Shown piece by piece: positions 36,456 through 46,178 of a stretch of 64,000 bases of DNA (the first letter of the stretch is position 1; each line of letters opens with the position of its first letter). The notes beneath the pieces were generated by a model. The model ran no database searches. It was given only the letters and a program-made list of their open reading frames with translations, and was not told the DNA's origin. This DNA is from Bacteroidales bacterium (lineage in GTDB: Bacteria > Bacteroidota > Bacteroidia > Bacteroidales > Marinilabiliaceae). A program made the translations under genes and the position numbers. The stretch is from assembly GCA_900766825.1 (NCBI GenBank), contig CAAFWU010000036.1:1-64000 (forward strand). The letters run 5' to 3'.

Positions 36456-37316
36456 ATGAAGAAGAGACCCAAGGTTGCACTAATCTATGACTTCGATGGC
36501 ACATTGGCCCCTGGCAACATGCAAGAGTTTGGCTACATGAAGGCAATTGGGGCCAACAAAGATGAGTTTTGGAGACAGAACGACACCCTCTCGGAGCAGA
36601 ACGATGCCAGTGGCATCCTCTGCTACATGTTCCTAATGCTGCGCGAGGCCCACAAGCAAAACATTGCATTGAGTAGGGACATGTTTCGCAAATTTGGTCA
36701 GGACGTTAAGCTCTACGAGGGCGTTCGCGACTGGTTCGACATCATAACAGCCTATGGCAACTTTATTGGCTTGGACATCAGTCACTTCATCAACTCCTCG
36801 GGCCTCAAAGAGATGATAGAGGGCACCACCATAGCCTCAAAATTCGAGGCCATCTACGCCTCGTCATATCTCTACGACAAAAATGGCACCCCAATATGGC
36901 CTGCCGTAGCCGTAGACTACACCACCAAAACGCAGTTTATTTTCAAGATAAACAAGGGAATAAAAGAAATTTCGGACACAAAAAGAATCAACGAATACAT
37001 GCCACCCGACGAACGCCCCATACCCTTTAGCCACATGATATATTTGGGCGACGGAACCACCGATGTGCCCTGCATGAAGGTGGTCAAAGACCATGGGGGA
37101 CACAGCATTGCCGTGTACAAAACGGGCGACGAGCGTGCCAAACAGACAGCCGTGAAGCTAATAAACGAACAGAGGGTCAACTTTGCCTGCCCAGCCAACT
37201 ACCGCGAGGGTAAGATGCTACACAAACTTGTCCGCCGCATTTTGGACAAGATAAAGGCCGACTACGAGTTCGACCGCTTAGAGCGACTTAACAAACGGCG
37301 TTATAGTCCCAAATAA
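36456..37316 (+). CDS. HAD-superfamily phosphatase
   Basis: Haloacid-dehalogenase-type hydrolase of 286 residues from the ATG at 36456 (MKKRPKVALIYDFDGTLAPG); an in-frame upstream ATG at 36372 adds an unrelated hydrophobic stretch and is rejected. Motif I is DFDGT, motif IV is YLGDGTTDVPCM, and a middle insert (HFINSSGLKEMIEGTTIASK) forms a cap. Substrate is unknown. It is transcribed divergently from rpoN and followed by queA. Confidence 0.85.
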   Translation: MKKRPKVALIYDFDGTLAPGNMQEFGYMKAIGANKDEFWRQNDTLSEQNDASGILCYMFLMLREAHKQNIALSRDMFRKFGQDVKLYEGVRDWFDIITAYGNFIGLDISHFINSSGLKEMIEGTTIASKFEAIYASSYLYDKNGTPIWPAVAVDYTTKTQFIFKINKGIKEISDTKRINEYMPPDERPIPFSHMIYLGDGTTDVPCMKVVKDHGGHSIAVYKTGDERAKQTAVKLINEQRVNFACPANYREGKMLHKLVRRILDKIKADYEFDRLERLNKRRYSPK

Positions 37317-37340
37317 GTAAACTTTCGACTTAAAAATACA

Positions 37341-37348
37341 TAACTTTG
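37341..37348 (+). promoter_or_regulatory. -7 element of queA
   Basis: TAACTTTG is a perfect TAnnTTTG match 44 bases before the GTG start at 37393. Confidence 0.6.
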
Positions 37349-37392
37349 TCCCCTCAAGAAAAACCCTCAACACATAAATAGAGCCTAAAACA

Positions 37393-38634
37393 GTGGAAGT
37401 CTACGACTACGATTTGCCCAACGAGCGAATTGCCAAATACCCTCTCGAACAACGAGATGCCTCTAAACTCTTGGTCTACAACCATGGCACCATCACCGAC
37501 GACCATTTTGGCAACCTGGTAAACCACCTACCCCAACGTTCCCTTTTGGTTCGCAACGACACCAAAGTCATCCGCGCTCGCCTGAAGTTCGCCAAGACCA
37601 CAGGAGCCATCATAGAGGTCTTCTGCCTCGAGCCATTGGAGCCCTCCGAGGTCGAGATGGCCTTCACTGTAACCCGCCATGCCGTTTGGAAGTGCATTGT
37701 GGGCAACAGCAAGCGATGGAAAGAGGGACCTCTGACTCTGGAGGTATCCACCCCACGCGGAGCAGTAACCCTGAGTGCCACTCGCCTCAGCATAGAGGAC
37801 AACACATCCCACGTGGCCTTCGATTGGCAATGGGCCGACGCGAGCAACACCGAGACCGATACCACCTTTGCCGAGGTCATTGAGGCTGCAGGCGTTATGC
37901 CCATTCCACCCTACCTCAACCGAGAGACCGAACCCATCGACAACACTCGTTATCAGACAGTCTACAGTTGCCACAAGGGTTCCGTGGCGGCACCAACAGC
38001 TGGTTTACACTTCACCCCACAGGTGCTGGAGCAGGTCGAGGCTGCGGGTCACACAATTGCCAACGTCACCCTCCACGTGGGTGCAGGCACATTCAAGCCC
38101 GTGACCACAGACAAGGCCGAGGACCACGTGATGCACACCGAGCATATCGTGGTCACACGCGAGGTCATTGCCCAGCTGAGGAACAAATTGGCCATCAACG
38201 AGCAAAAGGGTAAGCCAACGGGCAAAGATTTGGTTGTGGCTGTGGGCACCACGTCGGTGCGCACATTGGAGAGCCTATTTTGGCTCGGAGTCAAACTGCT
38301 GGACAATCAGAGCATAGAGGATGGCTTGGCACAATGGGATGCCTATCATCTGCCACAGCATATTGCAGCAACAGAAGCCCTTGGAGCTCTGCTAAACTAT
38401 CTGGACAACAATAACATGGCGGAGCTACACAACCAGACCCAGATAATGATAATGCCAGGCTACAAGTTCCGCATCGTTGGGGCTCTAATAACCAACTTCC
38501 ATCAGCCCCACAGCACACTGCTGTTGCTCATCGGGGCCTTTGTGGGCGACAACTGGCGCCAAATCTACAAGCACGCTTTGGACAACGACTATCGTTTCCT
38601 GAGCTATGGGGACTCATCGTTGCTGATGCCATAA
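37393..38634 (+). CDS. queA: S-adenosylmethionine:tRNA ribosyltransferase-isomerase
   Basis: Adds the epoxycyclopentane ring during queuosine synthesis in tRNA. The 413-residue product starts with GTG at 37393 (MEVYDYDLPNERIAKYPLEQ, the family opening); no ATG is usable. Further signatures are RDASKLLVYNHG, VAAPTAGLHFTPQVLEQ, NVTLHVGAGTFKPV, VVAVGTTSVRTLES and ITNFHQPHSTLLLLIGAF. Length is longer than the usual 340-360 because of insertions in the middle. It has its own promoter. Confidence 0.94.
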   Translation: MEVYDYDLPNERIAKYPLEQRDASKLLVYNHGTITDDHFGNLVNHLPQRSLLVRNDTKVIRARLKFAKTTGAIIEVFCLEPLEPSEVEMAFTVTRHAVWKCIVGNSKRWKEGPLTLEVSTPRGAVTLSATRLSIEDNTSHVAFDWQWADASNTETDTTFAEVIEAAGVMPIPPYLNRETEPIDNTRYQTVYSCHKGSVAAPTAGLHFTPQVLEQVEAAGHTIANVTLHVGAGTFKPVTTDKAEDHVMHTEHIVVTREVIAQLRNKLAINEQKGKPTGKDLVVAVGTTSVRTLESLFWLGVKLLDNQSIEDGLAQWDAYHLPQHIAATEALGALLNYLDNNNMAELHNQTQIMIMPGYKFRIVGALITNFHQPHSTLLLLIGAFVGDNWRQIYKHALDNDYRFLSYGDSSLLMP

Positions 38635-38778
38635 GAGAAATTGCAGGCAACAATTTAAGTCATCCACCTACCCCCAACAATACTGTTCGCCCAACAGTAA
38701 CAACATTTAATTAACCCTCTTTAATTCATTTATTGGTAAAAAACTGACTTTTTTTGCCATAAAAGTAAAGAAAAGGGT

Positions 38779-38786
38779 TAACTTTG
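38779..38786 (+). promoter_or_regulatory. -7 element of tRNA-Leu
   Basis: TAACTTTG is a perfect match, about 100 bases before the tRNA. TTTG at 38753-38756 is a -33 candidate at 22-base spacing, slightly longer than usual. Confidence 0.55.
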
Positions 38787-38886
38787 CGGCGCAAATTACA
38801 TGAATGGTGAAACGGAAAGCAAGGGATTTATGCAGCCAAAGCATTCCCAAACCACTCACCATACGAGTGTTAATGCACATCAGGAT

Positions 38887-38968
38887 GCGGGTGTGGCGAA
38901 ATTGGTAGACGTATCAGACTTAGGATCTGATGTCGAAAGGCGTAGGGGTTCGAGTCCCCTCACCCGTA
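38887..38968 (+). tRNA. tRNA-Leu (anticodon UAG)
   Basis: The acceptor arms GCGGGTG and CACCCGT pair (last pair G-U), with discriminator A. The anticodon stem TCAGA/TCTGA encloses loop CTTAGGA with anticodon TAG at 38921-38923. There is a T-arm GGGGTTCGAGTCCCC, and a class II variable arm. No CCA is encoded. The gene reads CUA codons (and others by wobble). Confidence 0.97.
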
Positions 38969-39013
38969 CAAAGACACAATTATTTATTCTGGTGTAACGC
39001 ACAACTCATTTTC

Positions 39014-39030
39014 AAAGTCGGTCAGACTTT
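39014..39030 (+). repeat. Small hairpin after tRNA-Leu
   Basis: AAAGTC-GGTCA-GACTTT is a perfect 6-base stem with 5-base loop, about 45 bases after the tRNA. It could be a weak terminator or processing signal. Confidence 0.35.
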
Positions 39031-39117
39031 CTAAATAGACAATGGGTGCGCACACACCACACACACAAGACGTGGGTCTCGTGTAACATAAAAAATAATA
39101 TCCAACAACTGGTTGAA

Positions 39118-40467
39118 ATGAACATTTCAAAAGAGAATATCGATGCTCTCAACGCCGTTCTGACTCTTGAGTTCGACAAGGCTGACTATGAGCCCCAAGC
39201 TGAGAAGGCTGTAAAGGACTATGCTAAGCGCATAAACATCAAAGGTTTCCGTCCTGGTCATGCCCCCATTGCCATGGTCAAAAAAATGTATGGCAACTCC
39301 ATACTCGTTGACACCATCAACACCCTCGTTGGCAACCAGCTCTCACAATACATAGCCGAGAACAAAATCGACATCCTCGGCGAGCCCCTGCCCGCTCAGG
39401 ATCAGCAGCCCATCGATTTCGATCAGCCTTTGGACAAGATCACCCTCAAATTCGATCTTGGTCTCTCGCCTGAGGTTAACGTCACCGTAGACAAAAACCT
39501 CACCATTCCCCAGTACACAATCACCGTCGACGACAAAGCCATCGACGCTCAGATAAAGAACATCACAGGTCGCCTCGGCGGTCAGGAGCCCGTTGAGGTT
39601 GCCAGCGAGAAGTCTATGCTCAAGGGCACTTTGGAGCTCGGCGAGACCAAGAACGAGAAGGCCCTCGCCTCTGTAGAGGTCATCAAAGACGAAGCCGAGA
39701 AAGCCAAGTTCGTTGGCAAAAAGGCTGGCGACGTTGTTGAGTTCGAGATCCGCAAAGCATACCCCGACACCACCGAGATCTCTTACCTCCTTGGCATCAG
39801 CAAAGAGGAGGCAGAGGCCGTTGCCGAAGGCGCCATTGCCAAAATGACCCTCAGCGAGGTTTCTGAGTTCAAAGAGGCTGAGCTCAACAACGAGCTCTTT
39901 GCCAAGGTATTCCCCAAAGAGAACATAGAGAACGAGGCCGACTTCCGTACCAAGGTTGCCGAGCAGGTTGCCAAGAACAACGAGTTCTCACAGGACTTCC
40001 GTTTCGCTCTCGACGTACGCAAGGCCCTCCTCAACGCAGCTGGCGAGCTCCAGCTCCCCGAGGAGTTCTTGAAGCGTTGGCTCACCGCAGTAAACAAAGA
40101 CAACGATAAGTTCACACCCGACGTGCTCACCAACGAGTTCCCAAAATTCCTCGAGGACCTCAAGTGGCAGGTTGTTAAGAACCGAGTTGCTCGCGCCCAC
40201 GAGATCAAGGTAGACAATCAGGATCTCTTGAATCAGGCCAAGAAGCAGGTTCGCTTGCAGTTCATGCGCTACGGCATTGCCGACGTGCCCGAAGAGAACC
40301 TCAACGAGTACGCAGCCAACATGCTCAAGAACGAGGAGCAGCGTGGTCACATCGTAGAGGGCGCATTGGAGGACAAACTGGTTCAGTTGGCTAAAGACAA
40401 CGCCAATGTCGAGTCCAAGAACATTCAGGAGGATGAATTCAACAAACTCTTCGAGAACGAGAAATAA
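39118..40467 (+). CDS. tig: Trigger factor
   Basis: Ribosome-associated chaperone and peptidyl-prolyl isomerase. The 449-residue product starts at the ATG at 39118 (MNISKENIDALNAVLTLEFD); the longer reading to 39046 is rejected as it lies between the tRNA and the family start. The ribosome-binding segment is RINIKGFRPGHAPIAMVKKM, slightly changed from the usual GFRxGKxP, with His for Lys. The middle domain and long helical C-terminal arms follow. A strong terminator separates it from clpP. Confidence 0.93.
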   Translation: MNISKENIDALNAVLTLEFDKADYEPQAEKAVKDYAKRINIKGFRPGHAPIAMVKKMYGNSILVDTINTLVGNQLSQYIAENKIDILGEPLPAQDQQPIDFDQPLDKITLKFDLGLSPEVNVTVDKNLTIPQYTITVDDKAIDAQIKNITGRLGGQEPVEVASEKSMLKGTLELGETKNEKALASVEVIKDEAEKAKFVGKKAGDVVEFEIRKAYPDTTEISYLLGISKEEAEAVAEGAIAKMTLSEVSEFKEAELNNELFAKVFPKENIENEADFRTKVAEQVAKNNEFSQDFRFALDVRKALLNAAGELQLPEEFLKRWLTAVNKDNDKFTPDVLTNEFPKFLEDLKWQVVKNRVARAHEIKVDNQDLLNQAKKQVRLQFMRYGIADVPEENLNEYAANMLKNEEQRGHIVEGALEDKLVQLAKDNANVESKNIQEDEFNKLFENEK

Positions 40468-40488
40468 TCCTTTCTGACCAAAATAGAT

Positions 40489-40530
40489 GCAGCCTTGCGG
40501 AGCCCATGGGGACTGCGCAAGGCTGTTTTT
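40489..40530 (+). terminator. Terminator of tig
   Basis: CAGCCTTGCG (40490-40499) pairs perfectly with CGCAAGGCTG (40516-40525), followed by TTTTT. Confidence 0.9.
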
Positions 40531-40576
40531 GCTTTATTTCCAAAATCAAACACCCTTTCAATCAGGCTTTAACATC

Positions 40577-41251
40577 ATGGATTTGAGAGACTTTAGAAAA
40601 TATGCTGTGCACCACAGAGGCATAAGCGGTCACACGTTCGATGACTACAGCAAGGTGACGGATGCCTTCATTTCCCCAACCATCATTGAAGAGCGACAAC
40701 TGAACGTTGCCAGCATGGATGTATTCTCACGTCTTATGATGGACCGCATCATTTTCCTCGGCACAGAGATCGATGACGACGTGGCCAACATTGTTCAGGC
40801 TCAGTTGCTCTACTTGGAGTCGGCCGACTCGTCGAAGGACATCTCGATCTACATCAACTCGCCTGGTGGCATTGTCTACGCTGGTTTGGGCATCTACGAC
40901 ACCATGCAGTACATCTCGTCCGACGTGGCCACCATATGCACAGGCTTGGCTGCCTCCATGGCATCGGTCCTGCTGGTGGCTGGCACCAAGGGCAAACGCT
41001 CGGCTCTGCCACACTCTCGCGTCATGATACACCAGCCCATGGGCGGCGCTCAGGGTCAGGCTTCGGACATCGAGATCACCGCTCGCGAGATCCTCAAACT
41101 CAAAAAGGAGCTCTACGACATCCTCTCATCTCACTCTGGACGCACGTTCGAGGAGATTGAGCGCGACTCAGACCGCGACCATTGGATGGTGGCCGAAGAG
41201 GCCAAAGCCTATGGCATGATCGACGAGGTGCTCCGTAGGGAAAAGAAATAG
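40577..41251 (+). CDS. clpP: ATP-dependent Clp protease proteolytic subunit
   Basis: Serine protease core of ClpXP. The 224-residue product starts at the ATG at 40577 (MDLRDFRKYAVHHRGISGH); the longer reading passes back through the tig terminator. Catalytic residues are Ser127 in GLAASMASV and His152 in RVMIHQPMGGAQG, with an acidic residue in IERDSDRDHWM. The N-terminal leader before the mature core is longer than in E. coli. It is followed by its own terminator, then clpX, so ClpP and ClpX can be made independently. Confidence 0.95.
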   Translation: MDLRDFRKYAVHHRGISGHTFDDYSKVTDAFISPTIIEERQLNVASMDVFSRLMMDRIIFLGTEIDDDVANIVQAQLLYLESADSSKDISIYINSPGGIVYAGLGIYDTMQYISSDVATICTGLAASMASVLLVAGTKGKRSALPHSRVMIHQPMGGAQGQASDIEITAREILKLKKELYDILSSHSGRTFEEIERDSDRDHWMVAEEAKAYGMIDEVLRREKK

Positions 41252-41313
41252 ACAACCAGTCTATATCAACCTTATTTTGTGGCACACTACAACATGAGCC
41301 ACAAACATGCCAT

Positions 41314-41350
41314 GCAGAGCCGAGGCATTGCTGCTCGGCCCTGCTTTTTT
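41314..41350 (+). terminator. Terminator of clpP
   Basis: GCAGAGCCGAG (41314-41324) pairs with CTCGGCCCTGC (41334-41344) with one mismatch, followed by six T. Confidence 0.9.
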
Positions 41351-41524
41351 GCTAATTTACAACGCTCTGCGCAAACTTTTATTCGAAGGAGGACGATTCG
41401 CAATGCCCAAAACAATGGGGCAACACACCTCCACTTGCTCACCCTCGAACACTGAAATATTCGCTCGTGATGGGAGAATAAGAAAAACGCAGAGACCCAA
41501 CATTAGAAAACAAGGAGACCCATA

Positions 41525-42784
41525 ATGGCCAAGAAAACAGGCGACTGCTGCTCATTCTGTGGGCGCGACCGACAAGGCGCAGGACTGCTAATAAGCGGCA
41601 TAGTTCCCAACTGCTATATCTGCGAAGAGTGTGTGCAACAAGCTTACCAGATTGTAACCGAAAACAGCAAGGTAAACAGCAAAGCTGCCGTTAGCAAACT
41701 CAAAATACGTAAGCCTCAGGAAATAAAAGAGTATCTGGACCTCTACGTCATTGGTCAGGAGCAAGCCAAACGCTTCCTATCGGTGGCAGTCTACAACCAC
41801 TACAAACGTCTGATGCAAGACACCCTGCCAGGTGGGCAAACCGACGGAGCCGATGACGATGTAGAGATAGAGAAATCGAACGTGATACTTGTGGGCGACA
41901 CTGGCACAGGCAAGACCCTTTTGGCTCGAACCATTGCCAAATTGCTCGATGTGCCCTTCACCATTGTGGACGCCACTGTGCTCACGCAAGCTGGCTACGT
42001 GGGCGAGGACATCGAAAGCATCCTGACCCGCCTGCTGCAAGAGGCCGACTACGATGTAGAGAAGGCCGAGCGCGGCATTGTCTTCATCGACGAAATTGAC
42101 AAAATTGCTCGCAAGGGCGACAACCCCTCCATAACCCGCGACGTGAGCGGCGAGGGTGTGCAACAGGGTCTGCTGAAACTCCTTGAGGGTTCGGTGGTTA
42201 ACGTGCCACCTCAGGGCGGACGCAAGCACCCCGAGCAGAGGCTTATACCTGTGAACACCCGCAACATCCTCTTCATCTGCGGCGGTGCATTCGATGGCAT
42301 CAAGGACCGCATTGCCCAGCGACTCAACAAACGCGTGGTGGGCTATGGTTCCGACCGCGAAAAGGACAAGGTGGACTTCTCGAACCTGATGCAATACATT
42401 TCGCCTCAAGATCTTAAGGCCTTTGGTCTCATTCCCGAAATCATCGGTCGTCTGCCAGTGCTCACAGCCTTGCAACCTCTGGACCGCGAGGCCCTCCGCC
42501 GCATTCTCACCGAGCCCAAAAACTCGCTCATGAGGCAATACACCAAGTTGCTCAAACTCGATGGCATAGAACTGGTGGTGCCAGAAGAGGTTTTGGACTT
42601 CATTGTGGACAAAGCAGTAGAGTTCAAAGTGGGAGCACGTGGTCTCAGAGCCATCTGCGAAACCATAATGATGGACCTAATGTACGAGGCCCCAAGCAGC
42701 GGCAAGAAGAAGATTGAGGTTACTCTTGACTACGCCAAGGAACACGTCAGCCACCTCAATGCCGCAAGCCTCAAAGAGGACTAA
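41525..42784 (+). CDS. clpX: ATP-dependent unfoldase ClpX
   Basis: Unfolds and feeds substrates to ClpP. The 419-residue product has an N-terminal zinc-binding domain (CSFCG with Cys9/Cys12, and CYICEECV with Cys33/Cys36), Walker A GDTGTGKT (residues 124-131), Walker B GIVFIDEIDKIARK, the pore loop in DATVLTQAGYVGED and the ClpP-contact region near VRDREK-like YGSDREKDKVDFSNLMQ. C-terminal sensor region VGARGLRAICETIM is normal. It follows the clpP terminator by 175 bases. Confidence 0.96.
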   Translation: MAKKTGDCCSFCGRDRQGAGLLISGIVPNCYICEECVQQAYQIVTENSKVNSKAAVSKLKIRKPQEIKEYLDLYVIGQEQAKRFLSVAVYNHYKRLMQDTLPGGQTDGADDDVEIEKSNVILVGDTGTGKTLLARTIAKLLDVPFTIVDATVLTQAGYVGEDIESILTRLLQEADYDVEKAERGIVFIDEIDKIARKGDNPSITRDVSGEGVQQGLLKLLEGSVVNVPPQGGRKHPEQRLIPVNTRNILFICGGAFDGIKDRIAQRLNKRVVGYGSDREKDKVDFSNLMQYISPQDLKAFGLIPEIIGRLPVLTALQPLDREALRRILTEPKNSLMRQYTKLLKLDGIELVVPEEVLDFIVDKAVEFKVGARGLRAICETIMMDLMYEAPSSGKKKIEVTLDYAKEHVSHLNAASLKED

Positions 42785-43114
42785 CATTTCTAAATAAATA
42801 GGTCTACCGCTCCACATCTCAGCAAGAACTCGCCGAGGGTCTGCCTAAATGACACACGAGGCTAAGATTTGGTATGTCTTAATGACACACCACGATTTCA
42901 TCCTCCCTCACTTTGGCAGAAATTAGACCTTATTAACCAGACTTGGCACACTTTTTGGCAAGAACACATACCACCCCCTGCCCCACCCTCTGGACCCCCT
43001 TCTACCCTATGAATGAGGAGAGGGCTGATTCCGAGCCTACCCAAGCTATTTATTTAGTATTGTGTGTGGTAGGGGAGTGCGTATTGTTCACATCATTGAC
43101 CATTTAGCACACCC
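42785..43114 (+). promoter_or_regulatory. 330-base regulatory region upstream of lon
   Basis: No gene is seen in this stretch. Two exact copies of AATGACACAC (42848-42857 and 42881-42890) are spaced 33 bases apart, three helical turns. TAGTATTG (43055-43062) is a 7/8 match to the -7 element and is the likely lon promoter. A TGGCAC with a TTGGC 5 bases on (42944-42958) resembles a sigma-54 site but has a wrong base at -12. Stress control of lon is plausible. Confidence 0.4.
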
Positions 43115-45604
43115 ATGAGCGAAAATAATAACAACGACAATAACGAACTTTTTGACGACATAGTAACCGACGACCCTGGACAAACCATCAGACAAACCTT
43201 TGTTCTTGGTGAAGTTAAGGGACAGACACCCATGCCCGACGAGGTTCCCCTCATTCCACTGCGCGACGCTGTGCTCTACCCTGGCACCGTGGTGCCCATT
43301 ATGGTGGAACGTGCTCAAAACAAGCAACTTATTGCCGAGGCTCTCAAAAACCGACAAGCCGTTCTTACTTCGCCCATGCCCGACCCCAAAGTGGACCAAC
43401 CCACCGAGGCGGACTTGTGCCCCATATGCGTTGTGGCCCAGATAATTAAGGTCATGACCATGCCCGACGACACCATAACAGTGATCTTGCGAGGTGCCGA
43501 AAGGGTGCAACTGGGTCAAATTGTCAAGACCGACCCATACATCATTGCCACCTATAGCCGCTTGCCCGAAGAGATTCTCTCCGCCGAGCAAGAGGAGAAG
43601 GTTGCCAACATGCTCAGTGCGGCCAAGAGCTCCGCTGCCAAGTACTTCAACCTCATGGACAGCACGCAGGTAGAGGTGCAAACAGCCATCCGCAACATCG
43701 ACGACCTCGAGTTCCTCTGCAACTTTGTAGCCTCGAACCTCGAGGCCGACATAGCAGACAAGATCAGAATCCTCTCGGGGGCCAACGTTCTGGAGCGCGC
43801 TCAAGCCCTATTAGAGACTCTGGAGCGCGGGGTGCAGTTTTTGCAACTCCGCAACGACATTCAAAGCAAAGCGCGCCAAGACATCGACAAGCAGCAGCGT
43901 GAGTATATGCTCCAGCAGCAGATGCGCACCATACAAAACGAGCTTGGAGACAACCCACAAGAGCAGCGCGTTAGGCAATACCGCGAACAGGCTGCTAAAA
44001 AATCGTGGAGCAAAGAGGTCAACGACCGTTTCTGGAAAGAGGTGGACAAATTCTCCCGCCTCCGCCCCGAATCGCCCGAGTTCAGCATGCTTCAGGACTA
44101 TCTGGACACCCTCATCGAACTCCCTTGGAACAAATGCACCAAGGACCGCATGGATTTGGATGCCGCAGCCAAACAGCTGGACAAAGACCACTTCGGTCTG
44201 GAAAAAGTCAAGGAGCGCATCTTGGAACACTTGGCCGTGCTAAAGCTCAAAGGCGACCTCAAGAGCCCCATCCTCTGCCTCTATGGCCCCCCAGGCGTGG
44301 GCAAAACATCGCTGGGCAAGAGCATTGCCACGGCATTGGGCCGCAAATATGTGCGCGTGTCGCTCGGTGGTTTGCATGACGAAGCCGAGATTCGCGGTCA
44401 CCGACGCACCTACATTGGCGCCATGCCTGGTCGAATCATCGAGGGCATAAAAAATGCTGGCACATCGAACCCCGTCTTCATATTGGACGAAATCGACAAG
44501 ATAAGCCACGACTTTCATGGCGACCCTGCCTCGGCTCTGCTCGAGGTTTTGGACCCCGAACAAAACGTGGCATTTCACGACAACTATATCGACTTGGACT
44601 ACGACCTGTCCAAGGTCCTCTTCATTGCCACAGCCAACAACATATCGCAAATCTCGGGCCCCCTCTTGGACCGCATGGAGCTAATACCCGTAGATGGCTA
44701 CCTGCTCGAGGAGAAGGTGGAGATTGCCAAGGCACACCTGATTCCCAAGGAGATTAAAGCTCATGGGCTCAAGTCCAAAGACTTCGACATAGAGCCCGAG
44801 GCAGTCAAATACCTCATTGAGAAATACACTCGCGAGAGCGGCGTGCGCGAACTTAACAAAACCATTGCCACCCTCTGTCGCAAACAGGCTTTGGCTGTGG
44901 CACGCAAACAAAAGCCACAGAGCATGCTGGGTCAAGCTCAGATACGCCAAATGCTCGGTGCCGAGAAGTTCGACCACGACATATGGCATAGCGACCTGCG
45001 CGCTGGCGTGGTCACTGGCTTGGCGTGGACTGCCGTGGGCGGCGAGATACTCTTTGTGGAGTGCGCAGCCAGCAAGGGCAAAGGCAAAATGACCCTGACG
45101 GGCAACTTGGGCGACGTGATGAAAGAGTCCGCCGTGCTGGCTTTGGAGTATGTTCGCTCCAACGCCCAACTCTTTGGGTTGCAGGATGTAGACTTCGACC
45201 AAGAGAACTTCCACATCCACGTGCCCGAGGGTGCGGTGCCCAAAGATGGTCCATCGGCTGGCATAACCATGGTCACAGCCATTGTGTCTGCCCTCACAGG
45301 CCGACGTGTCAAGAAACGCGTGGCCATGACGGGCGAGATAACCCTCCGCGGCATGGTAATTCCCGTTGGTGGCATAACCGAGAAGATTTTGGCTGCCAAG
45401 AGGGCGGGCATAACCGACATAATACTCTGCGAGCAGAACAAAAAAGATATCGACGAAATTAAAAAGGAGTATGTTGATGGGCTCACATTCCACTTTGTTA
45501 AGCAGATTGCTGAAGTGATTGAGCAAGCTCTGGAGACAGAGCCCACTGGCATCCCCGCCTCATACTACTCACTCGCCGAGAAAAACAACGAGGTCGACCA
45601 ATAG
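43115..45604 (+). CDS. lon: ATP-dependent protease Lon
   Basis: Degrades damaged and regulatory proteins. The 829-residue product has an acidic Asn-rich start (SENNNNDNNELFDD), the LON substrate domain (PLIPLRDAVLYPGTVVP), Walker A GPPGVGKT starting at residue 391, Walker B NPVFILDEIDKI, and the catalytic dyad Ser714 in KDGPSAG and Lys757 in GGITEKILAA. Order and length are typical of LonA. A TAG stop ends it and rsfS starts 76 bases later. Confidence 0.97.
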   Translation: MSENNNNDNNELFDDIVTDDPGQTIRQTFVLGEVKGQTPMPDEVPLIPLRDAVLYPGTVVPIMVERAQNKQLIAEALKNRQAVLTSPMPDPKVDQPTEADLCPICVVAQIIKVMTMPDDTITVILRGAERVQLGQIVKTDPYIIATYSRLPEEILSAEQEEKVANMLSAAKSSAAKYFNLMDSTQVEVQTAIRNIDDLEFLCNFVASNLEADIADKIRILSGANVLERAQALLETLERGVQFLQLRNDIQSKARQDIDKQQREYMLQQQMRTIQNELGDNPQEQRVRQYREQAAKKSWSKEVNDRFWKEVDKFSRLRPESPEFSMLQDYLDTLIELPWNKCTKDRMDLDAAAKQLDKDHFGLEKVKERILEHLAVLKLKGDLKSPILCLYGPPGVGKTSLGKSIATALGRKYVRVSLGGLHDEAEIRGHRRTYIGAMPGRIIEGIKNAGTSNPVFILDEIDKISHDFHGDPASALLEVLDPEQNVAFHDNYIDLDYDLSKVLFIATANNISQISGPLLDRMELIPVDGYLLEEKVEIAKAHLIPKEIKAHGLKSKDFDIEPEAVKYLIEKYTRESGVRELNKTIATLCRKQALAVARKQKPQSMLGQAQIRQMLGAEKFDHDIWHSDLRAGVVTGLAWTAVGGEILFVECAASKGKGKMTLTGNLGDVMKESAVLALEYVRSNAQLFGLQDVDFDQENFHIHVPEGAVPKDGPSAGITMVTAIVSALTGRRVKKRVAMTGEITLRGMVIPVGGITEKILAAKRAGITDIILCEQNKKDIDEIKKEYVDGLTFHFVKQIAEVIEQALETEPTGIPASYYSLAEKNNEVDQ

Positions 45605-45680
45605 GACCTCGAGCCCAACATCTACACTATTTTTGGGCACAAAAAAAGTAAACATTACACACAGAAACTCAAGAGATTAT

Positions 45681-46055
45681 ATGAGCAATAAGGACACAGC
45701 AATGGAGAACCCACTGGTGGAGGCCGTGGTAGAAGGCATTCGAGACAACAAAGGTCACAACATTGCCATACTGGACATGCGAGGCCTTGACGGAGCCAGT
45801 GCCGACTACTTTGTTATTTGCGACGGCAACAGCACCACGCAGGTGGACTCCATAGCCAACGCCATTGAGGACCGCACCCGCGAAGACGCTGGCGAGAAGC
45901 CCGCACACATAGAGGGTCGCACCAATGCCGAGTGGATCCTTTTGGACTACCACGACGTAGTGGCCCACGTCTTCCTCCGCCCTCAGCGCGAGTTCTACGA
46001 CCTCGAGGGTCTCTGGCAAGATGCCAAACGCACCGACTTGCCCGACGACATATAG
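45681..46055 (+). CDS. rsfS: Ribosomal silencing factor RsfS
   Basis: Binds L14 and blocks subunit joining when nutrients are low. The 124-residue product starts at the ATG at 45681 (MSNKDTAMENPLVEAVVEGI); a longer reading would overlap the end of lon in another frame. Family signatures are DYFVICDGNSTTQVDSIANA and EGRTNAEWILLDYHDVVAHV, followed by YDLEGLWQDAK. It lies directly before ftsH, a frequent arrangement in Bacteroidetes. Confidence 0.93.
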   Translation: MSNKDTAMENPLVEAVVEGIRDNKGHNIAILDMRGLDGASADYFVICDGNSTTQVDSIANAIEDRTREDAGEKPAHIEGRTNAEWILLDYHDVVAHVFLRPQREFYDLEGLWQDAKRTDLPDDI

Positions 46056-46178
46056 AAAGGTAAGTCGGAACTCAGTTGGTTTCCTTCCCCCACCAGACAC
46101 ACAACCCTGGTGAGTACCCCAACTCGCTGTGATATAAAAATCATGTCCCTTTAACCATCAAAGACTTAACTCAGAAAA

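Noticed and set aside
38800..38997. Small ORF across tRNA-Leu
   Set aside because: It covers the tRNA gene and has no sensible protein features.
40487..40576. N-terminal extension of ClpP
   Set aside because: It lies in the tig terminator hairpin and gives residues unlike the ClpP family; the ATG at 40577 gives the normal start.
42943..42960. Possible sigma-54 promoter upstream of lon
   Set aside because: TGGCAC with a following TTGG is close to the consensus but the conserved C at -12 is G. A normal -7 element is nearer the gene.
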